A stretch of DNA of 64,000 nucleotides from Thiomicrorhabdus sp. Milos-T2 (GTDB lineage: Bacteria; Pseudomonadota; Gammaproteobacteria; Thiomicrospirales; Thiomicrospiraceae), in assembly GCF_000702325.1 (NCBI RefSeq), contig NZ_KL370891.1:62001-126000 (forward strand), read 5' to 3'. Below, in pieces: positions 1 through 8,448 of the stretch. The notes beneath the pieces are model-generated. The model worked only from the letters and a program-made list of their open reading frames with translations. It made no database searches and had not been told where the DNA came from. A program made the position numbers and the translations under genes. Positions within the stretch are counted from its first letter, which is position 1, and each line of letters opens with the position of its first letter.

Positions 1-534
1 CTCTTTGGTTAAATAACGCATAATTAGGCTAACCAGTAGAAAAGCCGCCAAAATCGCAATCACAAGAGAAATAATAATTTCAGTTTGAAGTTTTTGTTTT
101 AACGCCTCATATCGATCAAATTTAAATGTGTACACAACACTGCCTACTTTTTCACCTGCTAAGTTAAGGTCAATTGTTGTACTTAATTCCTTTAATGCAA
201 CCGGTGCTTCTTGTGCGGTTGAATTAGTATGGCTTTCCATATGAACAGCAGTATGACCGAAGGCATCCTGTACTTTAATGTTTTGGATTTCAGGATAATT
301 TTTTTCTAGCTCTTTTAGAAGGTGTTGAGCTCTAGCAAAATCTTGAGAAAACAAAAGAGGCGAGAGGGATGCATTCAAAAAATCATTTATTTGCGTGATA
401 TTACGATTTTCTTCTGTTTGAGAAAAATCATCTAATAAACTTGTTAAGTTGATAATTAGCAGTAAAGAAAGTGCTCCTAATACGGCACTTATACTTGCAA
501 TAACTCGGTTGGATAATGACTTGAAACCTATCAT
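1..534 (-). CDS. Membrane sensor protein, N-terminal part (cut by window edge)
   Basis: The reading frame stays open from an ATG at 534 to the window edge (178 codons). It shows a short cytoplasmic start, a first membrane helix at about residues 11-30, a periplasmic stretch of about 120 residues, and a second helix at about 152-172. This is the layout of a histidine kinase, diguanylate cyclase or chemoreceptor input module; the output domain lies outside the window. Its ATG overlaps the TGA of the upstream binding-protein gene (ATGA at 531-534), so the two are probably translationally coupled. I infer that the binding protein presents a ligand to this sensor, as AioX does for AioS. The output type cannot be decided here. 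Confidence 0.75.
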   Translation of the reverse strand, partial: MIGFKSLSNRVIASISAVLGALSLLLIINLTSLLDDFSQTEENRNITQINDFLNASLSPLLFSQDFARAQHLLKELEKNYPEIQNIKVQDAFGHTAVHMESHTNSTAQEAPVALKELSTTIDLNLAGEKVGSVVYTFKFDRYEALKQKLQTEIIISLVIAILAAFLLVSLIMRYLTKE

Positions 535-1388
535 TTGGACTGCTTTGCTTGTTGTATTGCATTTAGGTATTTATCAAGAGTTTTTAGGTCTTGAGGGGTT
601 TTCTCTCGAGCACCTTTTAAACCCGTTTTTTTAAAATAGGTTTTGCCTGGTTGTGTATTTTGAAAGTTTAAAAAGTGCTGCTTTAACTGGCTTATCATTT
701 TGCTTCCAAGCCGAGGATTTGCCATAACGGCAAACCCTGGAATGTTCTCTGATTGTGTGAGCTTAATAATGGTTTCTCGTCCTGGTGGTTTAAACTTTGA
801 CCAAGTTGGTTTACCAAATGCAGCGATTGGTGTGAGATTATTTATGACAGCAAGCATTGCATTGTTGTGTGAATTTACTTCTTTAATAGTAATGTCGACA
901 CTCGGCGTTAGGCCAGCTTCTTTGAGTTTATGGAGTGCAAGTTGATGAATAATCGCTGTTTTTGGAGGCAATGCGATTGTTTGGCCTTTAAAATCGGCAA
1001 GTGTTTTAGATTGGTTATTCTGTTTTACCGCAAACACCGCATAAGAGATATTTGATGTGAACCCCAACCATTGGTAGTTGGCTTGTTTTTCTGCAAGTCT
1101 TCCTAAATGTGGTGCTGTAATTAAGATGTCATACCAGCCATTTTTAGTGTTTTGTTTAAAGGTTTTAAAGTTTGCAGCAGAAAGCATCTGAATAGGTTCT
1201 GTAGTACATTCTTGAAAATAGTTTTTTAGGGGGCGGTGGAGCTTTGCTAGGTAGCCTGGATTAGCATAAGGGAAAACACCCAATTTTAAGATGTTATCTT
1301 GCGTATAGGCATTAAAAGGAATCAGCAGACAAAAGACAATCCAAAGTAATGCTTTAATGTGATTGTGCAATAATATAAGCAAATTCAA
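531..1388 (-). CDS. PhnD-like periplasmic binding protein
   Basis: This is a solute-binding protein of the phosphate/phosphonate (PhnD/AioX) superfamily. After an N-terminal hydrophobic signal segment (about LLWIVFCLLIPFNAYT) come the fold's typical elements: KLGVFPY near the start, a GWYDILITAPHLGRL segment, and GQTIALPPKTAI in the second lobe. The start chosen is the TTG at 1388, which has AGAAGG eight bases upstream; an upstream TTG at 1439 extends the frame but has no ribosome binding site. No ABC permease or ATPase is adjacent. The next gene is a membrane sensor overlapping by 4 bp, so a signalling role is more likely than transport. It lacks the Cys found in the AioX-like protein at 22.3 kb, so its ligand is probably not arsenite. 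Confidence 0.75.
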   Translation of the reverse strand: MNLLILLHNHIKALLWIVFCLLIPFNAYTQDNILKLGVFPYANPGYLAKLHRPLKNYFQECTTEPIQMLSAANFKTFKQNTKNGWYDILITAPHLGRLAEKQANYQWLGFTSNISYAVFAVKQNNQSKTLADFKGQTIALPPKTAIIHQLALHKLKEAGLTPSVDITIKEVNSHNNAMLAVINNLTPIAAFGKPTWSKFKPPGRETIIKLTQSENIPGFAVMANPRLGSKMISQLKQHFLNFQNTQPGKTYFKKTGLKGAREKTPQDLKTLDKYLNAIQQAKQSK

Positions 1389-1531
1389 ACTAATGACCTT
1401 CTCTTGAAATAAATACCCTTTTAATTTTATAGTAAACAAACTTCAAATACTACAAAGGTCACACCTGATAAAAAAGTTTAATAATTGTCGAAAATTGGTA
1501 ATGTTGAATTTATTTATTGATGCCTTAAACT

Positions 1532-1567
1532 AAAAAAGCCATGGATGATAAAACATCCATGGCTTTT
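1532..1567 (-). terminator. Intrinsic terminator downstream of the DEAD-box helicase gene
   Basis: A perfect 14-bp inverted repeat (AAAAGCCATGGATG and its complement) encloses a 6-nt loop. On the minus strand it is followed by a run of T. It lies 33 bp after the helicase stop codon and can also work on the plus strand. Confidence 0.85.
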
Positions 1568-1600
1568 GATTAACTCGCTCTTTTTAAGATTGAGAGTTGA

Positions 1601-3400
1601 TTAGCTACGCTTAGGTGCTCTACGTGGCTTACCTTTATCTTTTCCCGGAGCAGAAGATTTATTGCGTGATAGACGCTTACGTGGTTCACCACCTGCAGAT
1701 CCTGTGACTTCACGAATTTTAAGCTGTTGACCACAAACCCATGCTTTGCTTAGGTCTTCTTTAGAACCTTTAGGCATATCAGATGGTAAATCAACTGTGC
1801 TGAAAGTGTCTTCAATATTTAACTGACGAATAAATTCGCTGTCTAGGCCGGCTTCGTTTGCAATACAACCTACGATATTACCTGGGCGAACACCATGCTG
1901 ATTACCCACTTCAATGCGGAAACGTGTCATGCCTTCATCAGGTGTCGCTGAGCGTTGACGACGTGGTTTACGTTCTGAACGCTCACCACGACCACCGCGA
2001 CCTCCACGACCTCCTCGTTCATTTCGACCACCGCGATCATTTGATCCTGCATTACGTTCTGTACGAGGTTCACGAATTGGCTTGTCAGACATGAAGAATG
2101 GAATATCACCCTGTAATAAACGTGCTAAACCAGCCGCGATTTCAATCGCAGGAATGTTTTTCTCAGTTTCAATTTGCTCAATCATCTCTTGATAGAAAGC
2201 AGTGTCTTCTAGTTGAGTTGCTTCAACAATACGTGACTTAAATTTATCAACACGACTGTCATTGATGTCTTGCGTTGAAGGTAAAGTCATTTCAGGTATT
2301 TTGCTCTTAGTTGTTCTTTCAATAGAGCTAAGTAGACGACGTTCACGAGGTGTTACAAATAAAATGGCATTCCCTTCACGACCCGCACGACCGGTACGGC
2401 CAATACGGTGAACATAAGATTCATTGTCTTGCGGAATGTCGTAGTTAAATACATGGCTAATACGTGGAACATCAAGTCCACGTGCAACAACGTCGGTTGC
2501 CACTAAAATGTCTAACTTACCTTTTTTAAGTTGGTCAACAATGCGTTCACGTTGGTTTTGAGCAATATCACCATTAAGTGCTGCTGCTGCATAACCACGT
2601 GCTTCTAAACGCTCGGCTAAATCAACGGTAGCGGTTTTAGTTCGTACAAAGATGATTGAAGCATCAAGTTTTTCTTCCGCTTCTAAAATACGGGTTAAGG
2701 CATCTAATTTATGACCACCGCTCACCAAAAGATATTTTTGTTCAATTGTCGTAGCTGTTGCTGTTTTATTCTTAATAATGACTTCGGTTGGGTTCTTTAG
2801 ATAGTTCTTAGCAATGCGGTGAATTTCTTTAGGCATCGTTGCAGAGAATAAAGCAATTTGACGGCTCTCTGGGGTTTGTTGCAGAATCCACTCAACGTCA
2901 TCTATAAAGCCCATGCGCAACATTTCATCTGCTTCATCTAAAACTAATAACTTAAGATTGTTAAGTTTTAAAGTGCCTTTACGAATATGGTCCATAACAC
3001 GACCCGGAGTACCAACCACAACGTGAACACCACGGTTTAAAGCACGAATCTGGGTTCCGTAATCTGAACCACCATAGATAGGAAGTACATGAAAGCCTTT
3101 CATGTGGTGTGCAAAGCTTTGAAATGCTTCTGCCACCTGAATCGCTAATTCACGAGTAGGGGCTAAAACTAAAATTTGGGGATCTTTTTGCTTGATATCA
3201 GCTTTTGAAAGGGCTGGCAAAGCAAATGCAGCTGTTTTACCCGTACCTGTTTGTGCCATACCTAAAATATCACTACCCGTCATTAAGGCAGGAATCGCCT
3301 GAGCCTGAATTGGAGAAGGCGTTTCATAGCCAATATCCGTTATGGCTTTAAGTACGTCAGGGGTTAAGTTTAAATCTTTGAATGTTACATCAACAGTCAT
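1601..3400 (-). CDS. deaD: DEAD-box ATP-dependent RNA helicase (DeaD/CsdA type)
   Basis: An RNA helicase expected to act in ribosome assembly and mRNA remodelling, especially in the cold. It carries the full motif set in order: Q motif (SPIQAQAIP), Walker A (AQTGTGKT), PTRELA, DEAD, SAT and HRIGRTGRAG. These are followed by an Arg/Gly-rich linker at about residues 455-480 and a C-terminal RNA-binding domain of the DbpA type (TRFRIEVGNQHGVRPGNIVG). About 599 residues is the normal DeaD length. The ATG at 3400 is chosen because AAAGGA lies six bases upstream; an in-frame ATG at 3418 has no such site. It is monocistronic, with a long leader and its own terminator. Confidence 0.93.
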   Translation of the reverse strand: MTVDVTFKDLNLTPDVLKAITDIGYETPSPIQAQAIPALMTGSDILGMAQTGTGKTAAFALPALSKADIKQKDPQILVLAPTRELAIQVAEAFQSFAHHMKGFHVLPIYGGSDYGTQIRALNRGVHVVVGTPGRVMDHIRKGTLKLNNLKLLVLDEADEMLRMGFIDDVEWILQQTPESRQIALFSATMPKEIHRIAKNYLKNPTEVIIKNKTATATTIEQKYLLVSGGHKLDALTRILEAEEKLDASIIFVRTKTATVDLAERLEARGYAAAALNGDIAQNQRERIVDQLKKGKLDILVATDVVARGLDVPRISHVFNYDIPQDNESYVHRIGRTGRAGREGNAILFVTPRERRLLSSIERTTKSKIPEMTLPSTQDINDSRVDKFKSRIVEATQLEDTAFYQEMIEQIETEKNIPAIEIAAGLARLLQGDIPFFMSDKPIREPRTERNAGSNDRGGRNERGGRGGRGGRGERSERKPRRQRSATPDEGMTRFRIEVGNQHGVRPGNIVGCIANEAGLDSEFIRQLNIEDTFSTVDLPSDMPKGSKEDLSKAWVCGQQLKIREVTGSAGGEPRKRLSRNKSSAPGKDKGKPRRAPKRS

Positions 3401-3810
3401 TATGGGTCCTTTTCTCATTGAGAGAATAAAGTGCCCTTGAATAATTAGCGTGTTTTCGGCTCAACAGAGAACGCAGCCACATACAAATGTAGGATTTGTA
3501 TGGCAGGAGTATCACTATTAACGAAAGTATTGAGTCGTTATTCTGGGGCAAATTGCTTAAGGGGAAATTCCCTAAATAGAGCACCTTTGCATCAGAATAA
3601 TCAGATCGCTTGATATTTTAGCAAGCGTAGGCAAATGGCTCTTTGAAGCATGATTTATATGTTGGAACTTTACTTTTAACAAAAGCTCAAATCATTGCGA
3701 GTGCGCGGATTCTACTAAAAACCTAATGAAATTGCAAACTTACATCAAAAAATAGATTTTGTGTTCATTGTGTTTATATAACGTAATCAATTTAGGTGAA
3801 GTGGTGTAAT
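3401..3810. other. Gene-free spacer upstream of deaD
   Basis: This is about 400 bases between the deaD start and a repeat remnant, AT-rich, with no convincing ORF. It probably holds the deaD promoter and a long untranslated leader; long leaders are common in cold-inducible deaD genes. No specific promoter boxes stand out. Confidence 0.4.
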
Positions 3811-3890
3811 GAGGCTTTAGAGGGATAATTTTTACCTTCAAGGGGCATCTAGAACCATTTCTACTCGCACCTATCTAGTGCAAAGGTCTC
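3811..3890. mobile_element. MITE-like repeat remnant (right arm)
   Basis: The last 65 bases match the right arm of the GAGACCTTTGCAC family, including the block around AAGGGGCATCTAGAACCATTT and the terminal GTGCAAAGGTCTC. The left part is missing or degenerate (GAGGCTTTAG). The element end supplies the last base of the TAG stop of the neighbouring GGDEF-EAL gene. Confidence 0.7.
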
Positions 3891-6010
3891 TATTTAATTA
3901 AAAACTGATTTTCAAATTCTTGAGCTGGGCAGGGTTTACTATAGTAGTAACCTTGAACAAGAATATTTGCGGATTGCTTTTGTATGAAATTAAGTTGCTC
4001 TGCAGTCTCAACCCCTTCTGCAACAATATCTAATTTCTTAGTATTGGCTAGGTGCACGATTGATTCGATAATGGCAATATCTTCTTTGCTTTTGGGGATT
4101 CTACTAACAAAACTCTTATCAATCTTAAGCTCGTGGATGGGTAGGCGTTGAAAATAACTCAGCGATGAATAACCAGTACCAAAGTCATCAATAGAAACTT
4201 TAAATCCAAGCTCTACTAGCTGGTCAATTTTGTGTAATGCCTGTTCCGTATCGGAAATAAGAATGCCTTCGGTAAGCTCTAAGGTGATGTTTTTTGGATT
4301 GACCCCCGTTTCTTGCTTAATAGAAATAATGTTGGGGATAAAGTCGGCATCGTGGAATTGAATTGGGCTGATATTAATTGAAAGCTTGAAATCCCGCTTA
4401 AGCTTGTTCCAGCGTTTAATTTGCTTGAAGGCGTGATACATAATCCAAGCACCAAGTTTGAGTATTTGTTGACTCTCTTCGGCAATTTCAATAAATATAT
4501 CTGGTGAAATCATTCCGAGTTCTGGATGAAACCACCTTATTAAAGTTTCGGCACCATGTAGTTCTTGGTTGGAGTTCATTTGCGCTTGGTAATAGAGTTG
4601 TACTTGGTTTTTTTGGCAAGCAAAACCTAAATCTTGCTCTAATTGTTTACGACTTTTAACCGCTGAACTTAAGTCTGGTGTATAGATATAGATAGGATTA
4701 TTGGTCTTAATTTCTTTGGCTTTGGAAACGGCTAAATCTGCCTTAACAATTAAGTTATCCGCACTTGTATCTTCTTCATCGGGGTAAGGCTTAATGCCAA
4801 TTCGAGAGGTGCTATGTAAGCTTAATCCATCTACCAAAAAATGACGATTGAGTGCTTTGGCAATTTTTTTTGCCATTTTAAGAGCGTTTTTTGCGGCGTT
4901 ATCAGCGGATTTAGCATGATCTATACAGGTTATAAGAAATTCATCTCCTCCAACACGTGCTATTTGGTCTTCAATATTTACCGTTTTGTTTAGCTCGGCT
5001 GCAATCAGCTGTAGAAAACGATCTGCAACTCTTCTACCAAAGGCATTATTGATGGTTTTAAATCGATTTATATTGATATAAAGTAAGGCCCCATAGGTAT
5101 TATGACGGCGGTGATTTGTAATTGTATAGGTAATGTATTCTTTAGCAAGTTTACGGTTGGCTAGACCGGTTAAGTTATCGTAAAAGGCCATATGTTCGAT
5201 ACGGTTATGAGCCTCTTTAATGTCGGTTATATTTTGCAGATTTACAATGTAGTGTTCTATGTTGTACTCTTTATCCGCAATCATTGAAATACTGAGAATG
5301 GCATGAAAAACGGTATCTTGAGATGGATGCAATTCCACTTCACCGCTCCAAAGCTTATTTTCTAATAAGCTTTTTAGAATTCCATTACTGTCATTTTTTA
5401 GATTAACTTGCTGCTCTAGCCATTGCATCAGAGTCATTTTTTGCAAGGCTTCTCGGCTGAGTCCTGAAATAGCAATAAAACTATCGTTCGATTTAATTAT
5501 GTAGCCTTTTTCATTGGCAATGAACTGGCCGTTATAGCTGTTAAATGCGGCTTGCATTAAGCGTTTTTGTTCATCGGCTTCATTATGAATACTTCGATCA
5601 TAAATCACTAAAAGGATGTTTTTTAATTCACCGTTTTTGTTAAACATAGCTTTGGCGCTAAATAACAATGGGGTGCTTTGTAAATTCAGAGGGTCAGAGT
5701 ACCAAACTAATATTTCAGTGGGTTCTTGTTTATTTGTATTTTTAATACACTCTAGCCAAGTATCTAATTTGAACATGAGTGTAGTTTTTTTATTTTTGTA
5801 GAGTGAAAGGTAATCTTTTGCAGGATCAAAGTTAGCTTCAATAGAGAGCAGCTTTTTAGCTTGGCTGTTTATATTTTGTATAGATAGGGAAGGTTTAAAT
5901 ACAATGATGCCATCATGAATCGCTTCAAAGATTTCACGTTTGTTTTCTCGTTCTTCACGAATACGTTCTAGCGTGAGTTCAAGCTCAGTAAGCTGAGAGT
6001 TTGTAGCCAT
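3890..6010 (-). CDS. PAS-GGDEF-EAL c-di-GMP turnover protein
   Basis: A soluble 706-residue protein with two PAS-like sensor regions (about residues 20-130 and 150-270), a GGDEF domain (about 275-440, intact RVGGDEF) and an EAL domain (about 450-700). The EAL domain keeps its likely metal and catalytic residues: the Glu of the EAL signature (here ETLIRW), ELTEG, DDFGTGYSS, LKIDKSF, VAEGVET and QGYYYSKP. Both cyclase and phosphodiesterase activity are possible. I see no RxxD inhibitory site before GGDEF. No membrane helix is present, so it senses a cytoplasmic or redox signal. The stop codon TAG is completed by the end of a MITE-like repeat, which probably inserted at the stop. Confidence 0.9.
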   Translation of the reverse strand: MATNSQLTELELTLERIREERENKREIFEAIHDGIIVFKPSLSIQNINSQAKKLLSIEANFDPAKDYLSLYKNKKTTLMFKLDTWLECIKNTNKQEPTEILVWYSDPLNLQSTPLLFSAKAMFNKNGELKNILLVIYDRSIHNEADEQKRLMQAAFNSYNGQFIANEKGYIIKSNDSFIAISGLSREALQKMTLMQWLEQQVNLKNDSNGILKSLLENKLWSGEVELHPSQDTVFHAILSISMIADKEYNIEHYIVNLQNITDIKEAHNRIEHMAFYDNLTGLANRKLAKEYITYTITNHRRHNTYGALLYININRFKTINNAFGRRVADRFLQLIAAELNKTVNIEDQIARVGGDEFLITCIDHAKSADNAAKNALKMAKKIAKALNRHFLVDGLSLHSTSRIGIKPYPDEEDTSADNLIVKADLAVSKAKEIKTNNPIYIYTPDLSSAVKSRKQLEQDLGFACQKNQVQLYYQAQMNSNQELHGAETLIRWFHPELGMISPDIFIEIAEESQQILKLGAWIMYHAFKQIKRWNKLKRDFKLSINISPIQFHDADFIPNIISIKQETGVNPKNITLELTEGILISDTEQALHKIDQLVELGFKVSIDDFGTGYSSLSYFQRLPIHELKIDKSFVSRIPKSKEDIAIIESIVHLANTKKLDIVAEGVETAEQLNFIQKQSANILVQGYYYSKPCPAQEFENQFLIK

Positions 6011-6137
6011 TGATGGAGTAACGTCCTATATAAAATATTTCTAAGTGTCATTTTAATACATGACTTATGGATTCTAGCTTAAGTGATGAGGCCTTGAAAG
6101 CCCTATTAGTGCGTATTTTAGGGAAATTCTTGAAAAC

Positions 6138-7511
6138 TTAATCTTTATAGATGATTCCTGGTAGCCAGGTGACAATTTCTGGCCAAATAGCAAGTACGCC
6201 AAGCATGCTTAATTGGATGAGAATAAATGGTATGGTGCCTTTATATAAATCCGTTGTTTTAAGTTCTGCTGGGGCAACGCCGCGCAGGTAAAACAGGGCA
6301 AAACCAAATGGAGGCGTTAAAAAGGCGGTTTGCAGGTTAATGGCAATCATAATCCCTAGCCAAATTGGATCAACCCCCATCATTAATAGAATAGGCGCAA
6401 CAACGGGAACGACCACATAGGTAATTTCAATAAAGTCTAAGAAGAACCCTAAAACGAACATTAAGGCCATTACAATTAACATGGCAGTGAAGACGCCGCC
6501 TGGTAAATCGGTTAATAAATCAGTAATTAAATCGTCACCGCCCAAGCCTCTAAACACTAAAGAGAAAAAAGCCGCACCAATAAAGATTAAAAAAATCATG
6601 CTAGTGACTTGCAAGGTATTTTGCATCACCGTTTTGAGCGTGGTTAACCTCAGTTTATTGTTAACTAAAGCCAATAATATAGCCCCTAATGCACCTAAAG
6701 AAGCGGCTTCTGTTGGAGTGGCATAACCGCCTAAAATAGAACCTAATACGAGTAAAATTAACATTAAAGGTGGTAATAAGCTTTTAACCACTCTCATTAG
6801 CAGGCCTGGTGCAATGGGTTCACCACGGTGATTTGGAATACTTTCAGGGTTAGAGATAGCTTTAAAAACGATATACCCCATGTAAGCTACAACCAATAAC
6901 AAGCCTGGAAGTAATGCACCTACAAATAGGTCACCTACAGAGAGCGTTTCTGGTGAGAAAATACCTTGATTCAGCTGGGCTTGTTGATAAGAGGAGGAGA
7001 GTACATCGCCTAATAAAATTAGCACAATAGACGGTGGAATGATTTGACCGAGTGTTCCTGAAGCGCAAATGGTTCCACTGGCTAATTTAGGGCAATACCC
7101 TTGTTTAAGCATGGTGGGTAAAGCAAGTAAGCCCATGGTTACAACCGTTGCTCCCACAATGCCTGTACTGGCAGCCAATAGAGCCCCCACAATAATCACT
7201 GCAATTCCAAGCCCGCCTTTTACACCTCGCATGACTTCTTCCATAGTTTGCAACAGGGCTTCGGCTATTTTTGACTGTTCAAGCATAATTCCCATAAATA
7301 CAAATAGAGGAACGGCTACAAGATTTGCGTTATTCATAATGCCAAAAATACGATTGGGAACACTTTGTAAAAAAGCCATATCAAAAACCCCAAATAGGTT
7401 AGCCACTAAAGCAAACAAAAGTGACACTCCCGCTAGGGTAAACGCAACCGGGAACCCGGTTAATAAAGCAATAAAAACTAAGGCAAATAAAACTAAGGCT
7501 AACCATTCCAT
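6138..7511 (-). CDS. dctM: TRAP transporter large permease subunit (DctM family)
   Basis: A 457-residue, highly hydrophobic protein with about 12 membrane helices and DctM hallmarks: an N-terminal GFPVAFTLAG segment, a central PTEAASLGALGA motif and a C-terminal LQTAFLTPPFGFALFYLRG. It is the ion-coupled channel subunit of a TRAP uptake system in the inner membrane. Its ATG overlaps the TAA of the small-permease gene by one base (TAATG), so the two are coupled. No DctP binding protein lies in the window, so the substrate (typically a carboxylate or related organic acid) cannot be named. Confidence 0.92.
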   Translation of the reverse strand: MEWLALVLFALVFIALLTGFPVAFTLAGVSLLFALVANLFGVFDMAFLQSVPNRIFGIMNNANLVAVPLFVFMGIMLEQSKIAEALLQTMEEVMRGVKGGLGIAVIIVGALLAASTGIVGATVVTMGLLALPTMLKQGYCPKLASGTICASGTLGQIIPPSIVLILLGDVLSSSYQQAQLNQGIFSPETLSVGDLFVGALLPGLLLVVAYMGYIVFKAISNPESIPNHRGEPIAPGLLMRVVKSLLPPLMLILLVLGSILGGYATPTEAASLGALGAILLALVNNKLRLTTLKTVMQNTLQVTSMIFLIFIGAAFFSLVFRGLGGDDLITDLLTDLPGGVFTAMLIVMALMFVLGFFLDFIEITYVVVPVVAPILLMMGVDPIWLGIMIAINLQTAFLTPPFGFALFYLRGVAPAELKTTDLYKGTIPFILIQLSMLGVLAIWPEIVTWLPGIIYKD

Positions 7512-8104
7512 TACAGTTTGCCCTCGATTTCTAAATTGGTATCAATATCCGATTCAATATCCGTTTCAATATCCAGTTTTGCTTTGGAAAATAAGGTGAG
7601 TCCAGATTTAGCAAGAATAGCTAAAGATTGCATAATGACCAGGCCTGCCATAATCAGTATTAAGGTTTTTAATAAATATAAATAAGCGAGTCCGCCTGAT
7701 TCAGTTGAAGACTCTTTTATTTGCCAGCTGGTGGCGACATACTCCCAGCCAGACCAAATAACAAATAACATAACAGGTAGAGCCAGTATTAATGTGCCTA
7801 AAAAGTTCACCCAAGCTTGTTGATACTCATTCATTTGGGCATAAAAAACATCCACTCTGACATGTTTGTCTTGCTCATAGGTATAAGCTATACCCAGCAT
7901 AAAGAGAATGGCATGGTTATACATAATGCTCTCTTGCAGGGCGATGGAGCCGGTATTGAAACCATAACGAAGAACCACCACTAGCGCACTAATTAAAACT
8001 AAAGAAAGGCTTCCCCAGGCGACCCATTTTCCAAATTGTTTTTGAAAGCGGTTTTGAAGAACGATGAATTGAGTAACAAAAGCTGAAAAGGGTGATAACG
8101 GCAT
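7511..8104 (-). CDS. dctQ: TRAP transporter small permease subunit (DctQ family)
   Basis: A 197-residue protein with four predicted membrane helices in the DctQ arrangement: about residues 30-52, 65-80, 98-120 and 145-165. The loop around YTYEQDKHVRVDVFY matches the conserved DctQ segment (HVRVD). It partners the overlapping DctM gene. The N-terminus is somewhat longer than usual, and the Asp/Glu-rich C-terminal tail (DIETDIESDIDTN) is a short acidic repeat. No binding-protein gene lies upstream; the next gene, priA, is on the other strand. Confidence 0.88.
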   Translation of the reverse strand: MPLSPFSAFVTQFIVLQNRFQKQFGKWVAWGSLSLVLISALVVVLRYGFNTGSIALQESIMYNHAILFMLGIAYTYEQDKHVRVDVFYAQMNEYQQAWVNFLGTLILALPVMLFVIWSGWEYVATSWQIKESSTESGGLAYLYLLKTLILIMAGLVIMQSLAILAKSGLTLFSKAKLDIETDIESDIDTNLEIEGKL

Positions 8105-8448
8105 GTTTATATTTTAATTTATTGTTTATATTCGGCTATTTTAACGATTTTAAGGGCTGATTGCCCAATTTCTATTAATAAGCGGGCGAGTACTTCTAAA
8201 TCACCAGGCCTGGTAGATACCTTTACAAAAAATGATTGCTGTAATAAGTCTGACTTACGCCAATTTATCTTTCGCCCCTATTCTTATGCAAAGCCCAAAA
8301 CAGGTCAAAAAGTAAGTCAAGAGTTTTCCATGAGTGAGTCAATAACGGTAAAATGAGATGAGACTTTTCAAAGGTCTCAATATATTAAATTTTCTGCTTC
8401 TGTTTATTTTGTTGAGTAAAAGCAGGCCTGCAATAAAAGAGAGATTGT
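8105..8448. other. Divergent spacer between dctQ and priA
   Basis: This 344-base spacer should hold promoters for both flanking genes. It contains one perfect ACCAGGCCTGGT palindrome (8203-8214) and a related GCAGGCCTGC at 8423-8432, close to the priA start. I found no other site I could support. Confidence 0.4.
8203..8214. repeat. 12-bp palindrome ACCAGGCCTGGT
   Basis: Perfect copy, in the spacer between dctQ and priA. Confidence 0.9.

Noticed and set aside
3576-3600. GAGCACCTTTGCAT as a possible left end of the MITE that ends at 3890
   Set aside because: The sequence between does not match the family interior and the flanking 5-mers differ.
7069-7599. Plus-strand ORF of 176 codons opposite dctM and dctQ
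   Set aside because: It is antisense to two well-conserved membrane proteins and its protein has the Pro/Thr/Asn-rich look of an antisense shadow.
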